The position numbers were made by a program, and so were the translations under genes. The notes under the pieces are model-generated. The model saw only the letters and a list, made by a program, of their open reading frames with translations, was not told where the DNA came from and made no database searches. A stretch of DNA of 64,000 nt from NCBI GenBank assembly GCA_020632885.1, contig JACKEQ010000011.1, forward strand, positions 1 through 64,000, given 5' to 3'. This stretch comes from Alphaproteobacteria bacterium (GTDB taxonomy: Bacteria > Myxococcota_A > UBA796 > GCA-2862545). Below, piece by piece: positions 28,152 to 35,190 of the stretch (the stretch's first letter is position 1; every line of letters begins with the position of its first letter).

Positions 28152-29592
28152 CCTCGGGGTTCGTCTCGAAGTCCGCCAGCCGCACGAGCGGCGCTCCCGT
28201 GAACGTGTGCTCCCCGACGGCCTCGCGGGTGTCGGGGGCCCGGAACGTGACGGTCGGCTCTCCGTCCTGCACGCGGATGGCGCACCAGGGCGCATCGAAG
28301 GGCACCGCGTAGGTGAGCACGTGCGTCACGCCGTTGGCGGCCGCCCACGCGTCGATTCCGGGCCGCAGATCGTCGCTGAACCCGTGGCTCTGCGTGAGCC
28401 CGTCCATCGCGAAGACCGTGCGTCCGGAGAACCAGGCGAGCCGGCCAGGAGCATCGAGCGCGAGGATGCGGGCCTCCGGGGGCAGCTCGCGATGCACCCA
28501 GCGGGCCAGGGACTCCATGGGGTCGGGCTCGTGGAGCGCGACGCTCCGCACGCTCCGGGCGGCTGCGACCCCCGCGAAGAACACCGCCACCGCGAGCACG
28601 AGCTGGCGTCCGCGCTGCGGCGGGAGAGACGGCAGGAGGGCGAGGTAGCGGACCGCGAGATGCCCGAGGGCCAGACCTGTCGCGAGCACGCCGGTGATCC
28701 AGTAGTACGCGACGAACGTCGACCACAGCGAACCCGTGAACAGCCCGACGTAGAGGCCGTGCACGAGCCCTCCGAGACCCAGGGCGAGCATGGCGCGCTC
28801 CCCGTCGTCCCGCCGCCGCCGGCCGAGCACCACGGCGCACACGCTTCCCGCGACCGCGAGGATGCCGGTCCAGCCGATCTTGGCGACCAGATCCGAGAGG
28901 TCTGGCACCGGGAACGTGCTCTTCAACGCGCCGCTGACGGGCACGAGATGGCCCGTCCACACGAGGTGTCCCGCGACCCATGGGCTCGCCACGGCCGTTG
29001 CCGCGGCCAGCAGGGGCAGGCGTCCCCGCGCGGGCGTCAGGGCCACGACCGCGCCCAGGAAGAACACGGTGTCGAGCCGGCAGAGGAACAGGAGCCCCGC
29101 GAGCGCGCCGGCCAGCGCGAAGCGCGCCTCGAGCCACACCGCGAGCAGCGCCACGTGAAGGAAGGCGGTGAGCGGACCCTCGGTCATCCAGGCACGGTCG
29201 GCGATCTGGGTGAGCAGGAGGGCCACGAGGGCGAGCTCGGGGAACGGCACGGCCGCCCTGCGCGCGGTCCTGTGGAGCAGGAGGAGCGTGAGGGGCGCGA
29301 GGGCGAGCTGCACGCCGAGAGCGAGCGCGAAGAGCCCGTCCTTGCCGGGCGCGACGGACGCCAGCACCGCGACGAGCCCCAGCCAGAGCGGGTGGTAGCC
29401 GTCCGTCGTGTGGAGACCGTCGAAGGTCGACCGGCCCGTCGTGGCGAGCTCGTGGCCGATCTGGAGGTAGAACCAGGCGTCGTCCACCATGAACAGGCCG
29501 GGGTCCGCGATCACCGCACCGAGCGCCGTCGCCACGCAGAGCGCGACCGCCGCGAGAGCGGGTCCCGAGCTGTGGGTGGGTGTGGCGGACAT
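28120..29592 (-). CDS. Polytopic membrane protein, glycosyltransferase-like (GT-C type)
   Basis: 490 residues with about ten membrane helices and a soluble C-terminal part. The first outer loop begins MVDDAWFYLQIGHEL, an acidic pair in the place where ArnT/PMT-like GT-C enzymes hold their catalytic Asp. The C-terminus (AWFSGRTVFAMDGLTQSHGF) also fits predicted bacterial mannosyltransferase-like proteins. It probably moves a sugar from a lipid-linked donor at the envelope; this is a family-level guess. I chose the ATG at 29592. Its last 32 bases overlap cutA on the other strand. Confidence 0.72.
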   Translation of the reverse strand: MSATPTHSSGPALAAVALCVATALGAVIADPGLFMVDDAWFYLQIGHELATTGRSTFDGLHTTDGYHPLWLGLVAVLASVAPGKDGLFALALGVQLALAPLTLLLLHRTARRAAVPFPELALVALLLTQIADRAWMTEGPLTAFLHVALLAVWLEARFALAGALAGLLFLCRLDTVFFLGAVVALTPARGRLPLLAAATAVASPWVAGHLVWTGHLVPVSGALKSTFPVPDLSDLVAKIGWTGILAVAGSVCAVVLGRRRRDDGERAMLALGLGGLVHGLYVGLFTGSLWSTFVAYYWITGVLATGLALGHLAVRYLALLPSLPPQRGRQLVLAVAVFFAGVAAARSVRSVALHEPDPMESLARWVHRELPPEARILALDAPGRLAWFSGRTVFAMDGLTQSHGFSDDLRPGIDAWAAANGVTHVLTYAVPFDAPWCAIRVQDGEPTVTFRAPDTREAVGEHTFTGAPLVRLADFETNPEVNWASLYPWP

Positions 29593-29637
29593 GGCGGGCG
29601 AAACCGTGTAGGTGGGGAAGCACGGCAGGAGGGCGAC

Positions 29638-29976
29638 GTGACCATCTTCAAGAAGATCATCGACCGCGAGATTCCGGCGGACATCGTATACGAGGACGAC
29701 CTGGCGCTCGCGTTCCGCGACGTGTCGCCGCAGGCCCCCGTGCACGTGCTGGTCATCCCGAAGGAGGAGATCGCGCGGGTCGGGGACGCGTCCCGGGAAC
29801 AGTCCGCCCTCCTCGGTCATCTCCTCTGGGTGGCGGCCGAGGTCGCGCGCCAGGAGGGCATCGCGGGCTCCGGCTACCGTGTGGTCACGAACAACGGCCG
29901 AGATGGCGGGCAGTCCGTCGATCACCTCCACCTGCACGTGCTGGGCGGCCGTCCCATGGGGTGGCCCCCGGGGTGA
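29638..29976 (+). CDS. HIT-family (histidine triad) nucleotide hydrolase
   Basis: 112 residues, a full HINT-type protein: TIFKKIIDREIPADIVYEDD at the N-terminus and the triad QSVDHLHLHVLGGR. These proteins hydrolyse purine nucleoside phosphoramidates such as AMP-lysine. I chose the GTG at 29638 because it yields the family-typical start and follows AGGAGGG. The frame upstream is Arg-rich shadow. It diverges from the membrane-protein gene and is followed by the ASCH gene after 36 bases. Confidence 0.94.
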   Translation: MTIFKKIIDREIPADIVYEDDLALAFRDVSPQAPVHVLVIPKEEIARVGDASREQSALLGHLLWVAAEVARQEGIAGSGYRVVTNNGRDGGQSVDHLHLHVLGGRPMGWPPG

Positions 29977-30012
29977 ACGGGTTACACGGGGCGTTCACCT
30001 GGAGGGCAACGG

Positions 30013-30357
30013 ATGGCGACCTTTGAGCTCACCACGCACCCGCTGGCGTTCGCGCACATGGAAGGCGGGGTCAAGACCGTGTTCGTGATGCCGTGGTCCA
30101 CGCCGCTCTCGGTGATGTCGAGTGGAGACCGCATCGAGTTCGACGACCTCGGGAGCATCTCGATCGGCATGGTGAAGCGCTACCCGTCCCTCGACGAGCT
30201 GCTCGAGGCCGAGGGATTCGTGAACGTCGTGCCCGAGGCCGACGATCCCGACCACGCCGCCCGTCTGCTGCGCACCTCGCCGGGCTGGAACCAGACCGCG
30301 GAGCGCTCCAACGGCGTGCTCGCGTTCCGTGTGCGCTGGGCCAAGCGCAAGGCCTGA
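30013..30357 (+). CDS. ASCH-domain-like protein
   Basis: 114 residues. The pattern GDRIEFDDLGSISIGMVKRY PSLDELLEAEGF fits the ASCH/YqfB fold: a small beta-barrel that binds RNA or modified nucleosides, with the 'sleelle' helix typical of the family. YqfB members are N4-acetylcytidine amidohydrolases, but the catalytic Lys/Thr/Glu residues are not convincingly visible here, so I leave activity open. GGAGGG lies six bases before the ATG. Neighbours are a HIT nucleotide hydrolase and an orphan ParA. Confidence 0.68.
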   Translation: MATFELTTHPLAFAHMEGGVKTVFVMPWSTPLSVMSSGDRIEFDDLGSISIGMVKRYPSLDELLEAEGFVNVVPEADDPDHAARLLRTSPGWNQTAERSNGVLAFRVRWAKRKA

Positions 30358-30369
30358 CCCGGCGCGCAG

Positions 30370-30422
30370 AATTTCCTTGAAGTGATTTCGAGGAATTGGT
30401 ATTGACGTAGCAACGAGGAGGT
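30370..30422 (+). promoter_or_regulatory. AT-rich promoter-like region and strong ribosome site before parA
   Basis: A short AT-rich stretch breaks the high GC. AATTTCCT (30370-30377) and AGGAATT (30391-30397) form an inverted repeat with one bulged base. TTGAAG at 30378 followed 16 bases later by TATTGA at 30400 could act as -35/-10, though the -10 is poor. AGGAGGT (30416-30422) then sits five bases before the ATG, an unusually strong ribosome site for this window. Confidence 0.45.
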
Positions 30423-30427
30423 AGACC

Positions 30428-31282
30428 ATGGGTCTCGCCGTTGCCGGCTGGCGTCGTACCAACCGCACCACCGTGGAGAAGTCCCTGCCGCGCGGCGACC
30501 GAGAGGCCGTCGTGGTGGCCGTGGCGGCGCAGAAGGGCGGTGTGGGCAAGACCACGACCACCGTGTCCCTGGCGGCTGCCTTCGCGCGCTACCACGGCCT
30601 GAAGGTGCTCGTGGTGGACCTCGACCCTCAGAACCACGTGCACCTCGCCCTCCGCGAGCAGGTCGAGGTGGGAGGGGGCGCGCTCTCCGAGATCCTCACG
30701 GATCCGTCCTGCACGCTCGAGGTCGAGGAGATCCGGGCGTCCACGTCGGTGCCGGAGCTCTTCGTGACCGCTCCCGACCCCGACCTCCTCCACGCGGAGG
30801 ACGGGATGGCGCACCGCATCGGGAAGGAGATGGTGCTCCGCCGGGCGCTCGAGGTCACGCGCACCCACTACGACATCATCCTGCTCGACTGCCCGCCCAA
30901 CATGGGCACGCTCACGATCAACGGCCTCGTGGCCGCGGACACCGTGCTGGTGCCGGCCCAGGCGAGCATGCTGGCGGTGTCCGGGATCGACGGCCTCTTC
31001 CGCACCCTCGACGAGGTGGGCGCCCAGCTCAACCCGAAGCTCGGCCTCCTCGGCGTCGTGCTCACGCGGGTCGACGGCCGCACCACCACGTCCAACCGCG
31101 ACGTGAAGGACCTGGTGCAGGCGAGCTGGGGAGACGTCGTGCTGCCCGTGGAGATCGGGGCCGACGACAAGCTCGCCCAGGCGCAGATGGCCGGGCAGGA
31201 CGTGTTCGGCTTCGCGCCGACCAGCCGGGCCGCCCAGCACTACCGGGAGCTCGCCGCGGAGCTGCTCGAGCGCCTCCGCTAG
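30428..31282 (+). CDS. ParA/Soj-family ATPase (orphan)
   Basis: 284 residues. The deviant Walker A motif AAQKGGVGKTTTTVSLAAAF (about residues 35-55), LVVDLDPQNH and IILLDCPPNMG (Walker B) define the ParA family. Such ATPases position chromosomes, plasmids or large complexes by cycling on DNA. No ParB or parS-like site is beside it, so it may position something other than DNA, as McdA/ParC-type relatives do. About 30 basic residues lie before the ATPase domain. Its TAG stop is shared, as the palindrome CTAG, with the convergent lipoprotein gene. Confidence 0.9.
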   Translation: MGLAVAGWRRTNRTTVEKSLPRGDREAVVVAVAAQKGGVGKTTTTVSLAAAFARYHGLKVLVVDLDPQNHVHLALREQVEVGGGALSEILTDPSCTLEVEEIRASTSVPELFVTAPDPDLLHAEDGMAHRIGKEMVLRRALEVTRTHYDIILLDCPPNMGTLTINGLVAADTVLVPAQASMLAVSGIDGLFRTLDEVGAQLNPKLGLLGVVLTRVDGRTTTSNRDVKDLVQASWGDVVLPVEIGADDKLAQAQMAGQDVFGFAPTSRAAQHYRELAAELLERLR

Positions 31283-31818
31283 CGGTCGGGCTCGCCGTCA
31301 CCGTCGGCATCTGGCCAGAGGGCCGACCCGGCGGTGATGGCCTCCGCGAGTCGCGCGTGCAGCGGGCCGTCCGGGGTCACCACCTGGTCGACCCCGAGAT
31401 CCCACCCCACGACGGACGCATCGAGCCAGCCCGGCGAAGCGAGCTCGAACACGTGGGGCTGGCCGTCGAGCAGGGGACCCCGGTCCACCTGAACCCCCAC
31501 CTCGGGCACGTCCAGCGTGAGGTCCACGGAGCCGCCCGCGTCGCCCAGGAGCGCGAACGGCGCCCCGGCGGTCAGGGTGAGCGAGGTCCATTCGCCCGTG
31601 GGCAGGTCCAGCTCGACCCCTTCGAGGACATCGGTGGCGAAGGGCCCCTCGAGGATCTGCTGCCCTTCGGGCCCGTCCAGGACGACGCGGATCAGGTCGA
31701 GCTCAGCGGACGTCAGCTCGACGTCTCCGCCCGGAGCGACCCGCAGGAGGGTGCGGTTGGGGTTTCCGATGCTGGTGCCGGACCCGGTCGGGTCGCACGC
31801 GACGAGGAGCAGGATCAC
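31279..31818 (-). CDS. Lipoprotein paired with a TIGR02147-type regulator
   Basis: 179 residues with a very short lipoprotein signal (MILLLVAC) followed by DPTGSGTSIGNPN. The rest is beta-rich with repeated strand patterns (PTGEWTSLTLTAGAPFALLG, GGSVDLTLDVPEVGV) and ends in an Asp-rich DADGDGEPDR. The GTG overlaps the regulator stop as GTGA. I do not know its function. Lipoproteins opening with a Gly/Ser/Asn stretch next to TIGR02147 proteins are, to my recollection, a recurring pair in Myxococcota; that should be checked. Confidence 0.78.
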   Translation of the reverse strand: MILLLVACDPTGSGTSIGNPNRTLLRVAPGGDVELTSAELDLIRVVLDGPEGQQILEGPFATDVLEGVELDLPTGEWTSLTLTAGAPFALLGDAGGSVDLTLDVPEVGVQVDRGPLLDGQPHVFELASPGWLDASVVGWDLGVDQVVTPDGPLHARLAEAITAGSALWPDADGDGEPDR

Positions 31819-32681
31819 GGGACGTCCTCGGAGAGCGGGAAGAGCTGGAGGTTGAGCTGGACGACGCGCTGCGGGCCGCCGTCCGCGGGGGCACTGTCGC
31901 AGAGCGCGAGCACGCGCTCCTGGAAGGCCGCGACCTCGGCCTTGAGAGACGGGATCAGGGCCGTGGGAACGCGGACCGTGACGGCGCCATAGTGGCGGTC
32001 GGCGGCGTCCACCGTCTCCAGGGCCTCGGAGGCGCGCGCGAGCATGCCGTGGTGGTAGCGGAACACGGCGAGACCCGCGACCTCGTGGGGCGTGACGATG
32101 GACACGTCCTGCTGGGTGGCGCCACCGTCGTCCGTGGGCACGAGCATGCCGAGCTGGACGAGCTTCTCGAGGGTGTCGCGCGCGACGGTCGGCGTCACCT
32201 GGGGCCGCAGGTGACGGGCCACCCAGGAGGGGGCGTGGCGGAAGCCCGGCGCCCCGGCGAGCTCGCGCACGGCGGGGAGCGTCCAGTCGGCGAGGTAGTC
32301 GAAGGCCGCCGCCTCCAGCGCGTTGGCCGCGCGGAAGTGGCCGGCGTGCCGGATGCGCTCGAACACGGCGTCCCGCTCCTGGTGGGTCTCCGCACGGTCG
32401 AGCTCCACGAGGAGGGCGAAGTGACTCCGGGCCTCCGCGCGGAGACCGATGGCGCGGCAGAAGCCCGGCAGCGTGTTCTCCGTGATGTTCCGCTCCCCAC
32501 GGATGACCAGGTGGAGCAGCGAAGGCGAGCCGAACCCGGCGCGCGCGGCGAACAACCGATGGCTGTAGCGGGCGTTCGTGGACTTCTTCCAGGCGAACCA
32601 GTCCTCCAGGTACCTGCGGTGGTCCAGGTAGCCGAACACGGACGGTGACTCGACAGGCGTATCCACACAGGATGGATACAC
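31815..32681 (-). CDS. TIGR02147 / DUF4423-like regulatory protein
   Basis: 288 residues. The N-terminus (VFGYLDHRRYLEDWFAWKKS) and the helix-turn-helix-like part (YSHRLFAARAGFGSPSLLHL) match the TIGR02147 family found in Fibrobacter, Bdellovibrio and Myxococcota. A winged-helix-like segment (ARDTLEKLVQLGMLVPTDDG) follows around residue 165. The function is unproven, but the build suggests DNA binding. The GTG at 32681 lacks a good ribosome site; a GTG five codons later is possible. Its promoter region holds repeated GTATCCA motifs that could be its own operator. Confidence 0.82.
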   Translation of the reverse strand: MYPSCVDTPVESPSVFGYLDHRRYLEDWFAWKKSTNARYSHRLFAARAGFGSPSLLHLVIRGERNITENTLPGFCRAIGLRAEARSHFALLVELDRAETHQERDAVFERIRHAGHFRAANALEAAAFDYLADWTLPAVRELAGAPGFRHAPSWVARHLRPQVTPTVARDTLEKLVQLGMLVPTDDGGATQQDVSIVTPHEVAGLAVFRYHHGMLARASEALETVDAADRHYGAVTVRVPTALIPSLKAEVAAFQERVLALCDSAPADGGPQRVVQLNLQLFPLSEDVP

Positions 32682-32770
32682 TCATGATTTCAGATTCGCC
32701 AGGTTTTCATGGGCTCGATGCGTATCCATCCGGAGATACGGTTTCGGCTTCGAATGATGGCCATGGATAC
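32659..32770. promoter_or_regulatory. Cluster of GTATCCA/TGGATAC inverted repeats, putative operator
   Basis: Between divergent genes lie GTATCCA (32659-32665) with TGGATAC (32673-32679), centre spacing 14 bases. A second GTATCCA (32722-32728) is followed by GATAC (32735-32739), and a further TGGATAC lies at 32764-32770. Another TGGATAC (32915-32921) is inside the rightward gene. Such AT-rich heptamers are rare here. The first pair overlaps the start of the regulator gene, the usual place for autorepression. Which protein binds is inferred. Confidence 0.62.
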
Positions 32771-32808
32771 GATCTCGGGTGACCCTGGGACACACCCTGG
32801 AGGTCCCG

Positions 32809-33261
32809 ATGTTCCGCTTCGCCCTGGTCACCCTCGTCCTCGCCGCCTGCGCTCCCACCGTCGAATCGGTGGACACCAGCACTCCCGACGTCCCCGAGAG
32901 CCCCGTCGAGCCGGTGGATACGGAGGCTCGCGCTGCTTTCGTGCACGCCTGTGATCTGGACGACGCTGAGAGCGCGCTGGACTGCGTGGTGGGCAAGCTG
33001 GGTGAGATCGACGCCGCCATCGACGGCTGCGGCCTCGCAGCGGGCGTGGAGCTCTCGACGCTGGAGGCGAACCGGGCCGCGGCCTGGTCGGGTGAAGAGC
33101 CCGTGTCGGATGCGCCTGCCGTGCTGGACCACTACGCGGCCGTCGACGCCATGAACGACGCGCGGATGACGTTCCCGTTGCCGTGCCGCGTGACGACCGT
33201 GGACAACGAGGTCGCGCACCCGCTCCTGGAGACGGTCTGGCCCCTCCAGGCCTGCGAGTGA
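32809..33261 (+). CDS. Small lipoprotein of unknown function
   Basis: 150 residues with a lipoprotein signal (MFRFALVTLVLAAC), an acidic Pro/Thr/Ser linker (about 20-45) and a C-terminal part with four further cysteines (HACDLD, ALDCVVG, DGCGLA, FPLPCR) plus one in the last residues (LQACE). These could form disulfides in the periplasm or outside. I chose the ATG at 32809 because GGAGGT lies four bases upstream and it opens the signal sequence directly; the in-frame start ten codons earlier spoils it. Unrecognised. It probably shares control with the divergent TIGR02147 gene. Confidence 0.78.
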   Translation: MFRFALVTLVLAACAPTVESVDTSTPDVPESPVEPVDTEARAAFVHACDLDDAESALDCVVGKLGEIDAAIDGCGLAAGVELSTLEANRAAAWSGEEPVSDAPAVLDHYAAVDAMNDARMTFPLPCRVTTVDNEVAHPLLETVWPLQACE

Positions 33262-33262
33262 C

Positions 33263-34165
33263 CTACCGGGGGACCAGGGTGTCCAGGCGGCTCGCGATGG
33301 CGTCCCTGGCCACCCGGAACCCCGTCATGCGCTGGTCCTCCGGGAGGCTCGCGTCGTCGGGGTCCGGCATGGCCCAGGAGATCTGCCGCACCCCGAGGAG
33401 CCCGACAGGACAGGCTTCTTCGGCGCAGAGGGTGATCACGACGTCCACGTCGGGGTCCACCTCGTCCACGTGCTTCGAACGTGCGCCCGCGGTGTCGATC
33501 CCGACCTCCGCCAGCGCTGCCAGCGCGAGGGGGTGCGGGCGCTTGGGCGCCGTGCCGGCGGACTGGACACGAACCCGGTCACCGAACCGATGCCGCGCCA
33601 GGTGCTCGGCGAGCTGGCTGCGTGCGGAGTTCGCCACGCAGAGGAACAGCACGCTGGACACGGGCTCGATGGCCGCTGCGTCGTCCAACAGCCCGGTGAG
33701 GACGTCGCCGTGGACGGCGGCCCGCGCAGACGCGAAGAACTCCGCGGGGTCCAGCCCACCGGCCGCGTAGCGACGGGCCTGCAGCCCCATGTCCAGGCGG
33801 TCGAGCTGGCGGACGAAGCGCCCCTCGGCGTCCTCCTGGCGCTCGTAGGTCTCCCAGAGGGCCAGGAGGTCGGGACGACCCACCCGAGCCGCGAAGGACG
33901 CCATCGCCCGCGCCTCGCGCGCGTGCTTGTCGGTGACCCCGTCCTGGGGCGGGATGTCGCCGACCCAGGCCTCGGCGAGGTCGTGCAGCACGGCGTAGGC
34001 GAGCAGGCGGCCGCGGTCGAGGTCCTGCGGGGCGAGCGCCAGGGCCAGGAGGGCCACGCCCCACCCGTGCGCCGCGACGGACTCCGGGCTGTCGACCCCC
34101 CGGCGCACCCAACCGGTCCGCGCGACGTCCTTGAGCCCCAGGGCCTCGAGCAGGGCGTCCGTCAT
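33263..34165 (-). CDS. Fusion of HD-domain nucleotidase and ArsC-type phosphatase/arsenate reductase
   Basis: 300 residues. Residues 1-165 are an HD domain like YfbR/HDDC2 5'-nucleotidases: H33 (AAHGWGVALL), H61-D62 (AVLHDLAEAWVGDIPP) and D122 (RQLDRLDMGL). Residues 170-300 are a low-molecular-weight phosphatase fold: FLCVANSARSQLAEHLA gives Cys176-x5-Arg182, DPDD is at 268-271, and the extra cysteines C247 and C252 (LCAEEACPVG) match the thioredoxin-coupled ArsC triad. It may therefore remove phosphates from nucleotides and reduce arsenate or act on phosphoprotein. The ATG overlaps the FabD-like stop (ATGA). I know of no described protein with this pairing. Confidence 0.85.
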   Translation of the reverse strand: MTDALLEALGLKDVARTGWVRRGVDSPESVAAHGWGVALLALALAPQDLDRGRLLAYAVLHDLAEAWVGDIPPQDGVTDKHAREARAMASFAARVGRPDLLALWETYERQEDAEGRFVRQLDRLDMGLQARRYAAGGLDPAEFFASARAAVHGDVLTGLLDDAAAIEPVSSVLFLCVANSARSQLAEHLARHRFGDRVRVQSAGTAPKRPHPLALAALAEVGIDTAGARSKHVDEVDPDVDVVITLCAEEACPVGLLGVRQISWAMPDPDDASLPEDQRMTGFRVARDAIASRLDTLVPR

Positions 34166-35190
34166 GTGAGGAGGGCGCGCTGCTCGGGGATGCCGAACGC
34201 GAGGAGCACGGGGTCCGTGGAGGCCTGTGCGGCCTCGAAGCCCGCGCGGTCGACGATGCCGCGCCAGTGGCACTCCACGATCGTGCGTGCCAGAGGGCCT
34301 CCGAGCCCGTTGCCCGGCCCGAGGGCGACGACCACGTCCGCTCCGGTGTGCTCCAGGGCGGTCTTCACGGCCCGGGTGAAGTCGAAGGGGGCGGTGACCT
34401 GGTGGCCGAGCGTGTAGTCCCGCAGAGCCGACGGATCCGCCCAACGCGGACGGAACACCATGCCCCGACCGTCGATGAGCGGGACGGAGGGCGCGCGGAA
34501 GCCCAGCTCGCCGAGCTCTCCGAAGGCACGGGCCGAGGTGTCGCGCATGAGGGACGTGTGGAAGGCCGAGTGGAGCGGGAGCTGCACCGGGAACGTGCGG
34601 GAGCCGCGTTCCACGGGGGGCAGGAGCTCCAGGAGGGCCTTGGTGCCTTCCCGATCCGCTCCGAGCACCGCGTATCCACCGAGCTCGATGGACCACTCGG
34701 CCACGTGCCCCCGTGCGGCCACCGCGGCCAGGGCGTCGTCGACGACCGCCCGGAGCTCCGGCGTGGTGCGCCAGTCGGACCCGCACATCGGGTAGAGCAC
34801 CTGGCCCCCGATCACATTGCGGGTCTGGTAGGCACCCATGGTGTCCACGAGGCGGATGGCGTCCTCGAGCGGCAGGGCGCCCGAGGCTGCGAGGGCGGTG
34901 TAGAAGCCCATGGAGTTGCCGACGACACCCACGACGTCGTACGCGTCGGAGAGGTCGCCCAGGTCGGCCATGGAGCACGCGAAGGTCAGCAGGCTCGCGT
35001 GCTCGCCCGCGACGTGGAGGGACGAGCGGTAGGCGTCCGCGGCGTCGAGCTCCCGGACCGTCGGGCGCCCGTTGGCGGTCCGCCAGGCGTCACAGGCGTC
35101 GAGGAGGTCGGTGGCGCGGCCCTGGAGCTGGCCGAGCGCCGCACGGTCGTAGCTGCCGCGGCCGGGCGCGACGATCAGCGCGGTCTTCAT
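34162..35190 (-). CDS. FabD-like acyltransferase with GNSMG nucleophile elbow
   Basis: 342 residues with the malonyl-CoA:ACP transacylase fold. The catalytic serine Ser93 lies in GVVGNSMGFYTALAASG, where typical FabD has GHSLG, so His is replaced by Asn. LPLHSAFHTSLM (207-211) supplies the catalytic histidine region, and GPGNGLGG (291-298) the C-terminal glycine-rich loop. A malonyl-binding Arg is not in the usual GxxR place, so the acyl group may not be malonate. GGAGGTGAGG precedes the ATG, and both ends overlap neighbours by ATGA. It likely loads an acyl group made by the adjacent dehydrogenase pathway. Confidence 0.82.
   Translation of the reverse strand: MKTALIVAPGRGSYDRAALGQLQGRATDLLDACDAWRTANGRPTVRELDAADAYRSSLHVAGEHASLLTFACSMADLGDLSDAYDVVGVVGNSMGFYTALAASGALPLEDAIRLVDTMGAYQTRNVIGGQVLYPMCGSDWRTTPELRAVVDDALAAVAARGHVAEWSIELGGYAVLGADREGTKALLELLPPVERGSRTFPVQLPLHSAFHTSLMRDTSARAFGELGELGFRAPSVPLIDGRGMVFRPRWADPSALRDYTLGHQVTAPFDFTRAVKTALEHTGADVVVALGPGNGLGGPLARTIVECHWRGIVDRAGFEAAQASTDPVLLAFGIPEQRALLT

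Noticed and set aside
30428..31282. A partition system
   Set aside because: Only ParA is present; there is no ParB gene and no parS-like palindrome.
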